Below, one piece after another: positions 27,388-37,268 of a DNA stretch of 64,000 nt. How positions within the stretch are numbered: the stretch's first letter is position 1; each line of letters starts with the position of its first letter. Source of the stretch: CAWFLT01 sp963816795 (GTDB lineage: Bacteria; Acidobacteriota; Vicinamibacteria; Vicinamibacterales; SCN-69-37); assembly GCA_963816795.1 (NCBI GenBank), contig CAWFLT010000009.1, positions 29,243-93,242 of the forward strand, given 5' to 3'. The notes beneath the pieces were generated by a model. It had not been told where the DNA came from, ran no database searches, and was given only the letters and a program-made list of their open reading frames with translations. A program made the translations under genes and the position numbers.

Positions 27388-30300
27388 CTACCAGTTAATC
27401 CGCCACACAATCTGCCCGAGCCGCCCGCCGGGATCGAACGTGTTGTCACTGTCCTGATAGGCCGAGGTCACCCGGAAGATGTTCTCGCCACCACCGGGAT
27501 TGGCGACCGGGGTGAAGTTGATGTTGTCGAAGAGGTTCAGGATGTCCATGCGGAGCTCGAAGTTGAGCCGCGACGAGGCCACGAACTTCTTGGTCAACCC
27601 GACGTCGACACGCGTGAACCACGGCGCCCGAACGAGGACGGAGTTGGGCGCGCAGTCGCCCGCCTTGAGCTGGATGCACGACTCGCTGTTGGCCGGCGCG
27701 ATGTAGCGGCCTTCCGGCACGCCGAGATCCGAGTAGCCCGTCGGATTGGTGATGCTGAGGCTATAGGCCCGGCGCGTGTTCAGGATGATGTCTTCGGGCA
27801 GCATCGTCACGATCTCACGTCCGGGGTTGAGCGTGTCCGGCAAGATCCGGAAGTGGTACTCCTTCGTCAGTTCGTCCACCGTCATCCCGACAAGGCGCAC
27901 GTTGCCGAAGTTGATCGTCCGCGCCTGGATGCGGCCGGCGCCGCTGAACTCCCAGCCGCCCAGCACGCCGTCGAGCCACGGGTTCATGTCAGTGCCGAAC
28001 CGGCGGCCGCGGCCGACCGGCACGCTCCAGTCCCATTGCATCTTGATCGCGTGCCGCACGTTGGCGGTCGGCGTGCTGACACGGCCGTAGTGACGGCCGA
28101 GGAACGACGACCCGTTCTCGAGCGCGTACTGGTAGCTGCCGTTGATCTGGAACCCGCGCGACATGCGGCGCCGGACTTCGATCTGGAGCGCGTCGTAGCC
28201 GCTGAACGCGTTGCTGTGATACACGCCGACGTCGTCCATGTCCGGATTGAGGACGAAGTGGTTCGCCGGGAGGCCCGCCTGGAGCGCCAGGCTGCGCCGC
28301 GCCGCGTTGCCGTCGAGGTCGCCCGCCGCGCCACTCGGGTTCGGGCTGCGGTACGCCAGGCGGCCGACGAACGTGTTGTTCGTCCAGTTCCCGCCGGAGT
28401 ACGCCGCCGGGTTGTTCGCGTCGCGGCTGCCGTTGAAGTACGCGAGATAGGTCGGCAGCGGCGACGTGCCCGCGATCCCCGTGTAGGCGAACGTCGCGCC
28501 ACGGCCAGCCGCGAGGTTGGTCTGGAGGTTCGCCATCGCCAGCCGGAACTCATCGTAGAAGCCGTTCTCGATGAGGTTGATCTCGTTGTACTCCTCCTCG
28601 GTCCACTGACTCACGCCGCGTGTGCCCACGAAGCGGATGTCGATCGCGGTGTTCCGCGTGATCGAGCGCTGCAGGCTGATGTTGTAGGTGCGCGCGTAGG
28701 CCACCTGGATGTCGGGCGAGAAGATGTTCAGATCGTCGGCGCGGCCGGGCCGGGCCGAAATCGGATACGCCGGCGTGCAGTTCTGACCGGACGAATCGCA
28801 CTGCACCGCGGGAATCGTGTTGAACGGCGGCGGACCGAGCCGATCGCGCTGGCTGAAGTACAGCGGCACCTGCTCGCCGGGCGGAATCAGGTTGCCGTTG
28901 GCGTTGCTCCGCGTGACGCTGATCTGGCTGCCGGGATTGGCACCGTACTGGCCCGTGTAGACGCCCATGCCTTCGCGGTTGTAGGCGACCGAGTAACCGC
29001 CGCGAAGCGTCGCCTGTTCCGGATCGCCCAGGATCGTGCGCAGCCACCCGGATTGCACGTTCGGCCGCCACGCGACGCCGACGTTCGGCGCCAGGTTGTT
29101 CCAGTCGGTGTTCCAGCCCGGATCGCTCTTGCCGTAGGGGTAGAACTGCGGCACCTTGCCGCCGGACGTGCCCGGCTCGAACCACCGGCACAGGCCGTTG
29201 CCGCCGATCCCCGAGATGCCGCACGCATCCGCGTAGGTCGAGTAGGACATGATGTCGTTCAACGGCCGGAACGGCATCTGGACGTCCCACCGCAACCCGC
29301 CGTTGATCGTCAGCGTCGGCGTCGCGCGCCAGGAGTCCTGCATGAAGAGCGAGTACTCGTCCTGTTTGCCCGTCTGGTTCCGCGTGCCCAGGTACACATA
29401 CTCGTTCGTGTTCTCGTCGAGCACGAGCGTGCCGCCAATGCTCGTCACGCGCCCGGTGAGCAGCCCGAAGAGCGCTTCGGCATTGTCGCGCTGCCCGGTG
29501 GACGATCCCGGGAAGTTCGCTTCCGCGAACAGCGCGTTCGCCGGATCCTGATCGAGCACGCCGAAGTTGATCGCCGGGGCCATCGTCTGGTTCCTGACCC
29601 ACACGCGGCCGAAGTAGGCCGACCCGCCCAGGCTCAGGCTGTGCGTGCCCTTCTGCCAGGACAGCGTGTCGTCGATCTGCCAGCTGTAGGCGCTCCGCCA
29701 GCTCTGGCCGGTCTGCGTGTGCCAGTTGGTCAGCGTGTTGCCGACGTTGCCGAGCGCGAGCGCGTAGCCGCCCTGGTCCGCGAACGTCTGCGGGCCATCG
29801 CTGTCGAGATCGCCGAAGTAGCCGGGACCCCATCGGCCACCACCCTTCAGCTCGTTGACCATGTTCGACGAGAGGGTGGACCGGAGCGCCCCGGACCCCT
29901 GGTTGCGATAGGACGTGTACTTGCTGTAGTTGAGCGCGCCGGGAAATCGGAAGTCGTCGTCGTTGAGCTGGTCCGGATCGCGGACGACGATCTGCCAGTA
30001 GTAGGTGCCGCTCAGGCGGTGACGCGACGTGAGGTTGTAGTCGATCTTCACCACCGGCTGCTTTTCGTACTGGTTGCCCGGGCTCTGCCAGGCGAAGTTC
30101 ATCGTGTTCGGATTCGCGTTCTGCGTGACCAGGCCGGTCGTCCCCGACGACGAACGGATCTGATTGAGAATCTGCGCGACCGTCGGATCGGGCGCGTACG
30201 GGATGCCGTTCTGGGCGGCGAGCGCTGCGAGATTCACTTCCCGGGTCACCGTCTGTCCACCCGACGTGACGTTGTAGCGGAAGACCCCCGACTGAGTCGT

Positions 30301-31281
30301 CGGGTTGACGATCGTCCGGTCGCGCGTGTAGTTGTTCGGGAGCCGAAGCTCCTCGTAGTTGAAGAAGAAGAACGCCTTCCCCCGGCCGTCATAGAGGCCG
30401 GGCAGCACGATCGGGCCGCCCTGCCGCGCGCCGAACTGGTTGAGGACGATGTCGTTCTTCGGCAGCCCGGCGTTCTTGTTGAACCAGTAGTTGGTGTTGA
30501 GCCCCGGATCGCGGAAGTAGTGATAGGCGCTGCCGGTGAACCGGTTCGTGCCCGAGCGCGTCGCGAACGCGACCTGCACCGCGCCGTGGCCGCCCACGTC
30601 GGCGCCATTGGCCGCCGTCGTCACCGTCACGGCTTCGACGGCGTCCTGCCGCGGCGTCACCATCGCGAAGAGCCCTTCGGTCGACTTGTTGAAGTTGTCG
30701 TTGTTGTTCACCCCGTCGAGCGTGATCGCCACGAACGAATCGGGCAAGCCGTTGAAGTTCGAGTTCCGGTTGGTCGTCGCGGTGTTGACGCCGGGAAGGA
30801 ACGTGACGGCGTTGATGGCGTTGCGAGTCGCCATCGGCATCTTGTTGATCTGATCGGCGTTGAGCGTCGAGGACACCGTCGCCGTCTGCGTGTTGACGAT
30901 CTCGACGCCGCCCTTGACCTCGACGGTTTCGGTGAGGCTGCCCACTTCAAGCGTCGCCTTGACCGACTGCACCGTGCCGATCGTCAGGCGCACGTCGTTC
31001 AGCACGGCCGTCTTGAATCCGGAGAGCGATACGGTGAGCGTGTACGTCCCGGGTTCGAGCGCGGGAATGGAGAACGTCCCGGTCGTGTTGCTCACGGCGG
31101 TCGTCGTGGTGCCCGTCGCGTTGTTCTTCGCGACCACGGTGGCGCCGGGAATCACGCCTCCGCCAGTATCGACCACCGTCCCGGAAATGGACGACGTCGT
31201 GCTGCCCTGTGCGAACGCGTGTGAGCTCGCCAGACAGAGAAAGGCCGCTGCCAAGATCAGCCGCCGCAGACTGTGTCTCAT
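27388..31281 (-). CDS. Oar-like TonB-dependent receptor with carboxypeptidase-regulatory domain
   Basis: 1297 residues. The signal peptide (about 1-25, ending SSHAFAQ) is followed by an Ig-like carboxypeptidase-regulatory domain (ISGTVVDTGGGVIPGATVVA ... LSGFKTAVLNDVRL, about residues 31-105). A plug comes next (MATRNAINAVTFLPGVNTA, SFVAITLDGVNNNDNF), then a very long outer-membrane barrel ending GGRLGQIVWRINW with the terminal aromatic. This architecture is typical of acidobacterial Oar/SusC-like receptors for large substrates. AAGGAG precedes the ATG. It lies beside three BNR proteins and diverges from a padR gene, which may control it. The frame is intact over almost 3.9 kb. Confidence 0.93.
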   Translation of the reverse strand: MRHSLRRLILAAAFLCLASSHAFAQGSTTSSISGTVVDTGGGVIPGATVVAKNNATGTTTTAVSNTTGTFSIPALEPGTYTLTVSLSGFKTAVLNDVRLTIGTVQSVKATLEVGSLTETVEVKGGVEIVNTQTATVSSTLNADQINKMPMATRNAINAVTFLPGVNTATTNRNSNFNGLPDSFVAITLDGVNNNDNFNKSTEGLFAMVTPRQDAVEAVTVTTAANGADVGGHGAVQVAFATRSGTNRFTGSAYHYFRDPGLNTNYWFNKNAGLPKNDIVLNQFGARQGGPIVLPGLYDGRGKAFFFFNYEELRLPNNYTRDRTIVNPTTQSGVFRYNVTSGGQTVTREVNLAALAAQNGIPYAPDPTVAQILNQIRSSSGTTGLVTQNANPNTMNFAWQSPGNQYEKQPVVKIDYNLTSRHRLSGTYYWQIVVRDPDQLNDDDFRFPGALNYSKYTSYRNQGSGALRSTLSSNMVNELKGGGRWGPGYFGDLDSDGPQTFADQGGYALALGNVGNTLTNWHTQTGQSWRSAYSWQIDDTLSWQKGTHSLSLGGSAYFGRVWVRNQTMAPAINFGVLDQDPANALFAEANFPGSSTGQRDNAEALFGLLTGRVTSIGGTLVLDENTNEYVYLGTRNQTGKQDEYSLFMQDSWRATPTLTINGGLRWDVQMPFRPLNDIMSYSTYADACGISGIGGNGLCRWFEPGTSGGKVPQFYPYGKSDPGWNTDWNNLAPNVGVAWRPNVQSGWLRTILGDPEQATLRGGYSVAYNREGMGVYTGQYGANPGSQISVTRSNANGNLIPPGEQVPLYFSQRDRLGPPPFNTIPAVQCDSSGQNCTPAYPISARPGRADDLNIFSPDIQVAYARTYNISLQRSITRNTAIDIRFVGTRGVSQWTEEEYNEINLIENGFYDEFRLAMANLQTNLAAGRGATFAYTGIAGTSPLPTYLAYFNGSRDANNPAAYSGGNWTNNTFVGRLAYRSPNPSGAAGDLDGNAARRSLALQAGLPANHFVLNPDMDDVGVYHSNAFSGYDALQIEVRRRMSRGFQINGSYQYALENGSSFLGRHYGRVSTPTANVRHAIKMQWDWSVPVGRGRRFGTDMNPWLDGVLGGWEFSGAGRIQARTINFGNVRLVGMTVDELTKEYHFRILPDTLNPGREIVTMLPEDIILNTRRAYSLSITNPTGYSDLGVPEGRYIAPANSESCIQLKAGDCAPNSVLVRAPWFTRVDVGLTKKFVASSRLNFELRMDILNLFDNINFTPVANPGGGENIFRVTSAYQDSDNTFDPGGRLGQIVWRINW

Positions 31282-31425
31282 CGATCGATCACTCCTTGCA
31301 CCTCCGCCGGTGTCGCGAGCCGTCCGGGCGTGGCGACACCCGGCCCGCGCGATCGAGAGAGATGCTGGCCACTACGCTAGGAGCGCCGATCCGCGGTGGT
31401 CAACGAGATTGGGACCAGTGGCCCC

Positions 31426-31461
31426 TTGCGTTTTCGCACATGCATCGGTTACGGATATATC
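31426..31461 (+). promoter_or_regulatory. Candidate promoter/operator between TonB receptor and padR
   Basis: TTGCGT (31426-31431) and TACGGA (31450-31455) are 18 bp apart, followed by the palindrome GATATATC (31454-31461). The layout resembles the promoter-operator of the padR gene at 3476. It lies in the 236-bp divergent gap and could regulate both genes. Confidence 0.35.
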
Positions 31462-31517
31462 TGCAACGGATGATCTCGGGCTGGCGGACCGGGGCGCCGC
31501 CAAAAAGGATGTGACGG

Positions 31518-31883
31518 GTGGGCAAGATTCAGGGCCAGGCGGCCGCGTTCCTGCCGCTGACACCGGCGGTGTTCCATGTCCTGCTCGCGCTGTCTGATTC
31601 CGAACGGCACGGCTACGGCATCAGCAAGGAGGTCGCGGTCCGCACCGGCGGCACCGTCCGGCTGGGACCAGGCACACTCTACGGGACACTCACGCGCCTG
31701 CTCGCCGCCGACCTCGTGAACGAGACGGCCCCGCCCGATTCGCGCGCCACCGGCGCCGATCACCGGCGGCGGTACTACCGGCTGACGCCGCTCGGCCGCG
31801 CGGTCGCCCGCGCCGAGGCGCGCCGCCTGGCCGACCTCGTCTCCATCGCTCGCGCGAAGGCCATGCTGCCGGTCCGCAGATGA
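31518..31883 (+). CDS. PadR-family transcriptional regulator (not paired with a permease)
   Basis: 121 residues from GTG 31518, with AAAGGA 8-10 nt upstream. The winged helix is standard: LTPAVFHVLLALSDSERHGYGI, LGPGTLYGTLTRLLAADLV and RRRYYRLTPLGRAVARAEA. Unlike the first padR it has no ADOP permease behind it; the DNA immediately downstream is a 77-bp tandem array. It is divergent from the TonB-dependent receptor, which is the obvious candidate target. The frame is intact. Confidence 0.92.
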   Translation: MGKIQGQAAAFLPLTPAVFHVLLALSDSERHGYGISKEVAVRTGGTVRLGPGTLYGTLTRLLAADLVNETAPPDSRATGADHRRRYYRLTPLGRAVARAEARRLADLVSIARAKAMLPVRR

Positions 31884-31887
31884 GGTG

Positions 31888-32182
31888 GCTCGTGGGGCCC
31901 CACCCCCACTCGCGGCGCTCAGCGCCGCTCCTACGTCGCGGGCTTCGCGGTGACTTCCTTGATCGCTCGTGGGGCCCCACCCCCACTCGCGACGCTCAGC
32001 GCCGCTCCTACGTCGCGGGCTTCGCGGTGACTTCCTTGATCGCTCGTGGGGCCCCACCCCCACTCGCGACGCTCAGCGCCGCTCGCTACGTCGCGGGCTT
32101 CGCGGCGACTTCCTTAATCGCTCGTGGGGCCCCACCCCCACTCGCGACGCTCAGCGCCGCTCCTACGTCGCGGGCTTCGCGG
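31888..32182. repeat. Tandem array of a 77-78 bp unit, 3.8 copies
   Basis: Units begin at 31888, 31965, 32042 and 32120 with GCTCGTGGGGCCCCACCCCC. They differ at only a few positions, and the fourth is cut short at 32182. Each contains the perfect palindrome GTGGGGCCCCAC and a second dyad around GGCGCTCAGCGCC. All six frames are nearly open through it, but the encoded peptides are Arg/Pro-rich and not protein-like. It fills the gap between the padR gene and the beta-barrel gene, and nothing else is seen there. Confidence 0.95.
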
Positions 32183-32194
32183 TACCATCGGTCG

Positions 32195-32936
32195 ATGTCA
32201 GCGCGCCGAACCGCCGCGCCGATTCTCTTCGCCGATCCTGGCGACGGTCGTTCCTGGTCGCGCCGACGCGCAATGGTTTGTGGCCGCGTATCTCGGCGCG
32301 AACGCGACGGCTTCGGCAACGGTCAGCGTCGACGTGCCCGCCGAGGGCCTGGCGCTCGACTATCACGACGTCGGATTCGACGCCCGTCCCTTCGAATCAC
32401 CGCAGTACTACGGCATCCGCGCCGGCCGGCTGTTCGGTACCGGTCGCCGCTTCGGCGTCGAGATCGAGCTCATTCATCTCAAGGTCTACGCCAGGACAGC
32501 TGAGACCTATCCGGTGACGGGAGAATTCGGCCGGGCGCTCGTCACCTCGCCAGGGCGCGCTGATGGCGCGATGGACGCCGTCGTTCAGCGCTACGCGATG
32601 AGCCACGGTCTCAATTTTCTGGTCGTGAATTTCGTCAGCCGGACGCCAATCGGCGACGGACCCGTCGCTTTCATCGCACGCGCCGGCCTGGGTCCCACGC
32701 TGCCACATGCTGAGACGACCGTGCTGCAACAGGCCCGGGATCAGTACGAATACGCTGGATTGGGCGCACACGTCGCGGCCGGGCTCGACGTCCGTTTGCG
32801 CGGTCGGCTGTCACTCGTGGGCGAGTACAAGTTCACGCTCGCGTCGCCGCGCATCGACCTCGCTCAAGGCACCGGCGAGATGACGGCAGCGACGCATCAC
32901 GTCGCGTTCGGTCTCGCATTCGGACTCGCGCGCTGA
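32195..32936 (+). CDS. Predicted outer-membrane beta-barrel protein (one apparent insertion near 32234)
   Basis: The C-terminal 230 residues read as alternating barrel strands (YYGIRAGRLFGTGRRFGVEI, GLGAHVAAGLDVRLRGRL, SLVGEYKFTLASPRI) and end HHVAFGLAFGLAR, a barrel-like C-terminus. ATG 32195 begins MSARRTAAPILFA in another frame. Removing one G at 32234 gives the signal peptide MSARRTAAPILFAILATVV... ending RADAQ before WFVAAYLGAN. I therefore read it as one gene with a single-base insertion rather than a gene starting inside the upstream repeat. Its ligand or role is unknown. The PAP2 phosphatase gene follows 15 bp downstream. Confidence 0.7.
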
Positions 32937-32951
32937 TATTCTCTCGAGACC

Positions 32952-33692
32952 GTGCTCTTTGGCGCCTGGGCGATTGCCCTTACGCTAGTTCTTCAGAATC
33001 CGCCGCCCGGTTCACCCGCCGCCCCCGACATCTGGACCGACGACAAGCCCTTCGAGCGCGTCTTCCACAATCTCGCGCACGACGTCCAGGCGCTGGCGAG
33101 CATTGAGACGCTCGCGATCGTTGGCGCCGGCGGGGCCGGCGCGCTGATCGTCCATCCGTACGACGCACGCGTCGCCGAGTGGGCCGCGACGACCGAATAC
33201 TCGTCCTACTCGCCGCTCGGCGACCTGCTGGGCGAAGGCTGGTTCCAGGCGACGACCGCGCTCGGCACTTACGCCGTGGGGCGGCTCACGAAGGATCGCA
33301 CGGTCACGCACATTGGCAGCGACCTCATCCGCGCCCAGTTGCTGAACGGCATCATCACCAAGACTCTGAAGCTCACGACGCAACGCACGCGTCCCAACGG
33401 CGGCAGCCAATCCTTCCCCTCCGGCCATAGCTCAGCCACGTTCGCTTCCGTGGCGGTCTTGCAGAATCATTTCGGCTGGAAGGTCGGCGTCCCGGCGTAC
33501 GCCGTCGCGACGTTCATCGGCTGGGCCCGCTTTCGCGACAACTCGCACTGGGTAAGTGACGTCGTCTTCGGTTCGGCGCTCGGCATCGCCGTCGGCCGCA
33601 CGGTGGTCGTCGGACACGCTCCGAAGTCGTGGCAAGTGGTGCCAACGGCGACGAAAGGCGGTGGCGCCATCTTCTTCATCAAGAGGAATTGA
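32952..33692 (+). CDS. PAP2-family phosphatase
   Basis: 246 residues from GTG 32952. The tripartite phosphatase signature is complete: KLTTQRTRP (KxxxxxxRP), SFPSGHSSATF (PSGH) and ARFRDNSHWVSDVVFG (SR-like region with HxxxD). A hydrophobic N-terminal segment and several membrane helices suggest a membrane or periplasmic enzyme acting on lipid phosphates or undecaprenyl pyrophosphate. It probably forms an operon with the barrel gene upstream. The stop codon lies at the edge of a REP-like element. The frame is intact. Confidence 0.9.
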   Translation: MLFGAWAIALTLVLQNPPPGSPAAPDIWTDDKPFERVFHNLAHDVQALASIETLAIVGAGGAGALIVHPYDARVAEWAATTEYSSYSPLGDLLGEGWFQATTALGTYAVGRLTKDRTVTHIGSDLIRAQLLNGIITKTLKLTTQRTRPNGGSQSFPSGHSSATFASVAVLQNHFGWKVGVPAYAVATFIGWARFRDNSHWVSDVVFGSALGIAVGRTVVVGHAPKSWQVVPTATKGGGAIFFIKRN

Positions 33693-33693
33693 T

Positions 33694-33758
33694 CGCGGCC
33701 CGAAACCCGGGCCGCGCTACGTACCAGCCTCCGCACAGACTCAGGCCGCGCTACGTAC
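33694..33758. repeat. REP-like element (GCGGCCCGAAACCCGGGCCGC type)
   Basis: A hairpin GCGGCCCG-aaac-CCGGGCCGC-GCTACGTAC is followed by a second degenerate unit ending GGCCGCGCTACGTAC. It lies between the convergent PAP2 and dut genes. The TAG stop of dut (33751-33753) is inside its right end, as seen for the DUF1572 gene at 7883. Confidence 0.7.
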
Positions 33759-34218
33759 CCGTCGAGCCGAATCCGCCGCGCGCCGGCCGATCGATGGCGT
33801 CCGGTTCCTCCCAGATCGCCTTGACGAACGACAGGATGACGCCTTGCGCCAGGCGGTCGCCGCGGCGAACCGCGACCGGAGCGGCGGTGAAATTCAGGAC
33901 CTGAATCTTGATCTCGTCAGTTGGGCCGCAGTAGTCCGAATCGATGACGCCAACTCCGTTGGCGACCATCAGGCCACGCTTGAGCGGCGTGCTGCTACGG
34001 GCGAAGACGCCAAGGAAATGGCCGGCCGGGACTTCGACGATCAGCCCGGTCGGCACAAGAGCGACTTCCCCGGGCGCGACCGCCATGTCCACGCTGGCGG
34101 AGAGATCGAAGCCGGCGGATCCGTCGGTCGCGTAGGCCGGCATCGCGATCGACGGATCCAGCCGGGTGATTCGGCAACGCGTCGCTGCCTGACGGGGCCC
34201 ATTGCCCCATAACCTCAT
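33751..34218 (-). CDS. dut: dUTP diphosphatase
   Basis: About 155 residues; the five motifs of trimeric dUTPase are complete: AGFDLSA (I), FARSSTPLKRG (II), NGVGVIDSDYCG (III, with the catalytic Asp and the uracil-site Tyr), RRGDRLAQGVI (IV) and RGGFGSTG (V). It hydrolyses dUTP to dUMP and PPi, keeping uracil out of DNA. The start is uncertain because the upstream frame passes into the attgcccc repeat; I used the ATG at 34216-34218, though one at 34242 is also possible. The last two residues and the stop derive from a flanking repeat. Confidence 0.93.
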   Translation of the reverse strand: MRLWGNGPRQAATRCRITRLDPSIAMPAYATDGSAGFDLSASVDMAVAPGEVALVPTGLIVEVPAGHFLGVFARSSTPLKRGLMVANGVGVIDSDYCGPTDEIKIQVLNFTAAPVAVRRGDRLAQGVILSFVKAIWEEPDAIDRPARGGFGSTGT

Positions 34219-34258
34219 TGCCTCACTGCCCCATTGCCCCATTGCCTCATTGCTTGTC
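34196..34258. repeat. Degenerate CCCCATTG microsatellite
   Basis: About seven degenerate copies of an 8-9 bp CCCCATTG/CCTCATTG unit overlap the dut start region and the extreme 3' end of the S9 peptidase gene. The same unit is repeated more perfectly at 59699-59779. Confidence 0.8.
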
Positions 34259-37200
34259 GCCCCCCGGCGCGGGCGTCACGACCTGCTTCTTGAACATCAG
34301 GCTCACGTCACGCGTTCCGCGGTCGAGGTACGACACGCCCTTGTCCATCCACGCCGGACGCGGCTTGCCGAGCAGGTAGTGATCGAAGAACTCGTCCATG
34401 TGCACGGTCCAGTGCTTCATGTTGTCGCGGTTGCGGAGGCCGTGCGGCTCGCCGTTGTAATTGAACATGTAGGCTTCTTTGCCCAGCCGCCGCATCGCCG
34501 TGTTGAACTCGATCCCCTGGTACCACGGGACGGCGTCGTCGCCGTCGTTGTGAATCGAGAGGTACGGCGTGTTGATCCGCTCGACCCAGAAGATGGGCGA
34601 GTTCTCGATGAACTGAAGCGGCGCGTCCCATGGCGGGGCGCCGATGCGGCTCTGCGTCTTTTCGTACTGGAACTGACGCACCATGCCGGTGCCCCACCGC
34701 ACGCCGCCGTAGGCGCTGATCATGTTCGAGACGGACGCGCCGGCCTGCACAGCGGCGAAAATGTCCGTCTGCGTGATCATGTAGGTGATCTGGTAGCCGC
34801 CCCACGAGTGGCCCTGAATGCCGATGCGCTTCGGATCGATGTACCCCTGCTGCATCACCGTCTGAATCGCCGGGATCACGCACTTCATGGCGCTCGGTCC
34901 GGGGTAGCCCGTCTCGTAGACGATGTCGGGTTGCAGGACGATGTAGCCGTTGCTGACGTACCGGGACAGGTTGACGCTCGTACCGACGTTGGGCGCGCGG
35001 TACCCATGGAGCCCCTGTGAGAGCTCCTCGTAGATGTAGACCATCATCGGATACTTCTTCGTCGGGTCGAAGTTTTCCGGTTTGATCAACATCGCGTTGA
35101 GCGTCTTGCCGTCGGTATTGATGTACTTGATGTTCTCGGCCTTGCCCCAGACGTAGTCCGCCTGCTGCGGGTTGGCGTTCGAGATCTTTTGCGGGCTGGC
35201 GAAGTTGGTGTCGCTGATCCACAGATCCGGGAACTCGTCGAATCGCGACTGGGTGAAGACGACCGTCTCCGCCCGCTTGGCTTTCGTCGGCGCGCCGAGC
35301 TGCTTGTCGAGCATGATGAGCTTCTCGGGCGCGGCCGTGCCGGTCAGGTTGACGCGGTAGTATCCGGACGCCTTCGTTTGATCGTTGGTGGCCGCGAGCA
35401 GCAACGGCTTGTTGGCCGGCACGAAACGCGCCTCCGGGTCGAGCGACCGGTAGCGGAAAACGATCTGCTGCTTCCGACCCTCGCCGCCGGTCACCATGCG
35501 GGCGTTGGTGCCGTCAGGCCGGATCTCCCAGATGTCGAACTGATCGTTCAGCAGCACCGACTTGTCGCCGTCAGTCCAGCCGGCGACGCCGAGCGACGGC
35601 GCCAGGTCCGGCGTGTCATGACTCTCGTCGAAGAACTTCACCGGCAGCCGCTCGGTGAGGTTCACGCGGGTGCCAGTCGCAATCTGGTAGGTGAACCAGT
35701 GGCCGGACGGCTCATCGAAGTAGATCATGAAGTTGCCGCCGGGCGACATCGAGTTGGCGCCGTTGTAGTGCTCGAGGACCTTCTTGCGCTGGCCGTTCTT
35801 GAGGTCGACGAGATAGACGTCGTTGTATGACGTGTCCCAGGACATTTCCTTCTGATAGGCGACGTCCGAGGTGCCGAGCGCGCGCAGCGGATCGGCGCCT
35901 GGATTGACGTTGGGCAGGTCTGGAGTCGCGAGCTGCACCAGCCGCTTATCGGACAGGTGGACGACGGCGCGGTAGTTGCGATTGCGCTCCTGCGTCGCCC
36001 GCACCTGCTGCATCGGCTGAATCTGCGCGTCGCGCGAGCTCCAGAGATCGACGCGCAGGGGCGCCGTGGCATTCGGATCGCGAGGCGGCGCCGCCGGCGG
36101 TGCGATGCCGAGGTACAAGCGTGCGCCATCTTCCGAGAACCGCGGCGCGAAGTTGTCGCTGACGACCATGCCCGACGCGATGCCGCGCGTCGATCCCGAG
36201 ACCACTTCGGTCGCGGCCGTGTCCCCCGTCTTCCAGTAATAGAGCCGGTACGGCGCGACCCGCTTGTCGTACTCGGCGGTGTCGCTCAGGAAGGCGATCT
36301 GCTTACCAGCGTCGTCGAACGACATGCTTTTGTAAACGCCGCGGCCGCTCTTGAGCGGCGTGACCGATCCGTCCGCGGTGCGGCGGACGAACACGCCGTC
36401 CTTCGCTGCGTCGTTGGACGAGACCGCGTAGGCCAGCATCGTGCCGGTCTTGTCCCACGCGAATTCGGTGACTTCGGGAATCGTGACGTCCTGTCCGGTC
36501 GTGAGGTTGCGCAGGATCAGGTCGCTCCCGGGATCCTTGCGACGCTCAGCAGGCTGCGTGCCCGCCGCCGGCGTACTGCCTTCTGCCGCGGGCGTTTGCG
36601 CCGCCGGGGCCGCCGCCGGTGGTGCGCCACCGCCCCCGGCTCGGCCGCCGCCGCCCGCGCGTCCACCAGCGCCCGCCCCGCGTCCACCGGCGCCGCGTCC
36701 ACCGCCGGCTCCAGCGCGACCTTTGTGGTACGCCAGCCACACCGATGACTCCTCCGGCAGCCGGAAGGTGCTGATTTGTTCAACCGTCGTGACCTCGCCG
36801 CCCGGGAGCGCCATGATGCCGAGCGCGTTGCGCGACGGCGCGTTGGCGTTCGCCCCGCGCCTCGGCGCCTCCGCGTCCAGCCGGCGTCGCCGCCGGCCCC
36901 GCGTTCTGTCCGCGGCCGTTCCGCTCGTCGTCAGCCTTGGTCGGCACAATCGTGAACACGACAAACTTGCCGTCCGGCGTGAAGGTCGGATTCGTCCCGC
37001 GCGCGTGCTTGAGCTCCTGGTTGGTCTTCAGGTTGCGGACGATCAGCTCGCCGTCCTCGCCTTGCGACGTGAGCGCGTAGGCGACCCACTGGCCGTCCTC
37101 CGAGAGCCGCGTCCCCTGAATCGATCGCCAGTAGTCGTACGCGTCGTACGAGAGTGGCCGCTTCGCGCGTCCCTGCGCCTGCGTGGCGGGCTGCCAGCCG

Positions 37201-37268
37201 GACCAGACAACGGCGATCGCGACAATGGACGACACGGCCAGCAACCGGCTGGAGAATCGGCGAACCAT
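34247..37268 (-). CDS. Secreted S9-family prolyl-oligopeptidase-like peptidase (one frameshift near 36857)
   Basis: About 1000 residues. The signal peptide starts at 37268 (MVRRFSSRLLAVSSIVAIAV), followed by a propeller domain (RPLSYDAYDYWRSIQGTRLS). The C-terminal alpha/beta-hydrolase domain has QGHSWGGYQITYM (nucleophile Ser), HNDGDDAVPWYQG (Asp) and NGEPHGLRN (His). Removing one base at 36857 joins the N-terminal frame (EARG) to the rest (ANANAPSRNALG). A Gly/Ala/Pro-rich insertion lies in the propeller (coding 36540-36725), much like those in the BNR proteins. It should cleave oligopeptides in the periplasm or outside. Confidence 0.88.

Noticed and set aside
27193..31224. A 1343-residue open frame antisense to the TonB-dependent receptor
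   Set aside because: It has no signal, domain or ribosome site, is Arg/Val/Asp-rich, and mirrors the receptor codons. Very high GC keeps antisense frames open.
31888..32182. The 77-bp array as a CRISPR
   Set aside because: The units are contiguous with no variable spacers, the period is too long, and no cas gene is present.
32124..32194. Start of the beta-barrel gene inside the tandem repeat
   Set aside because: The upstream residues are repeat-derived and Arg/Pro-rich. A signal peptide begins at ATG 32195 if one extra G is removed.
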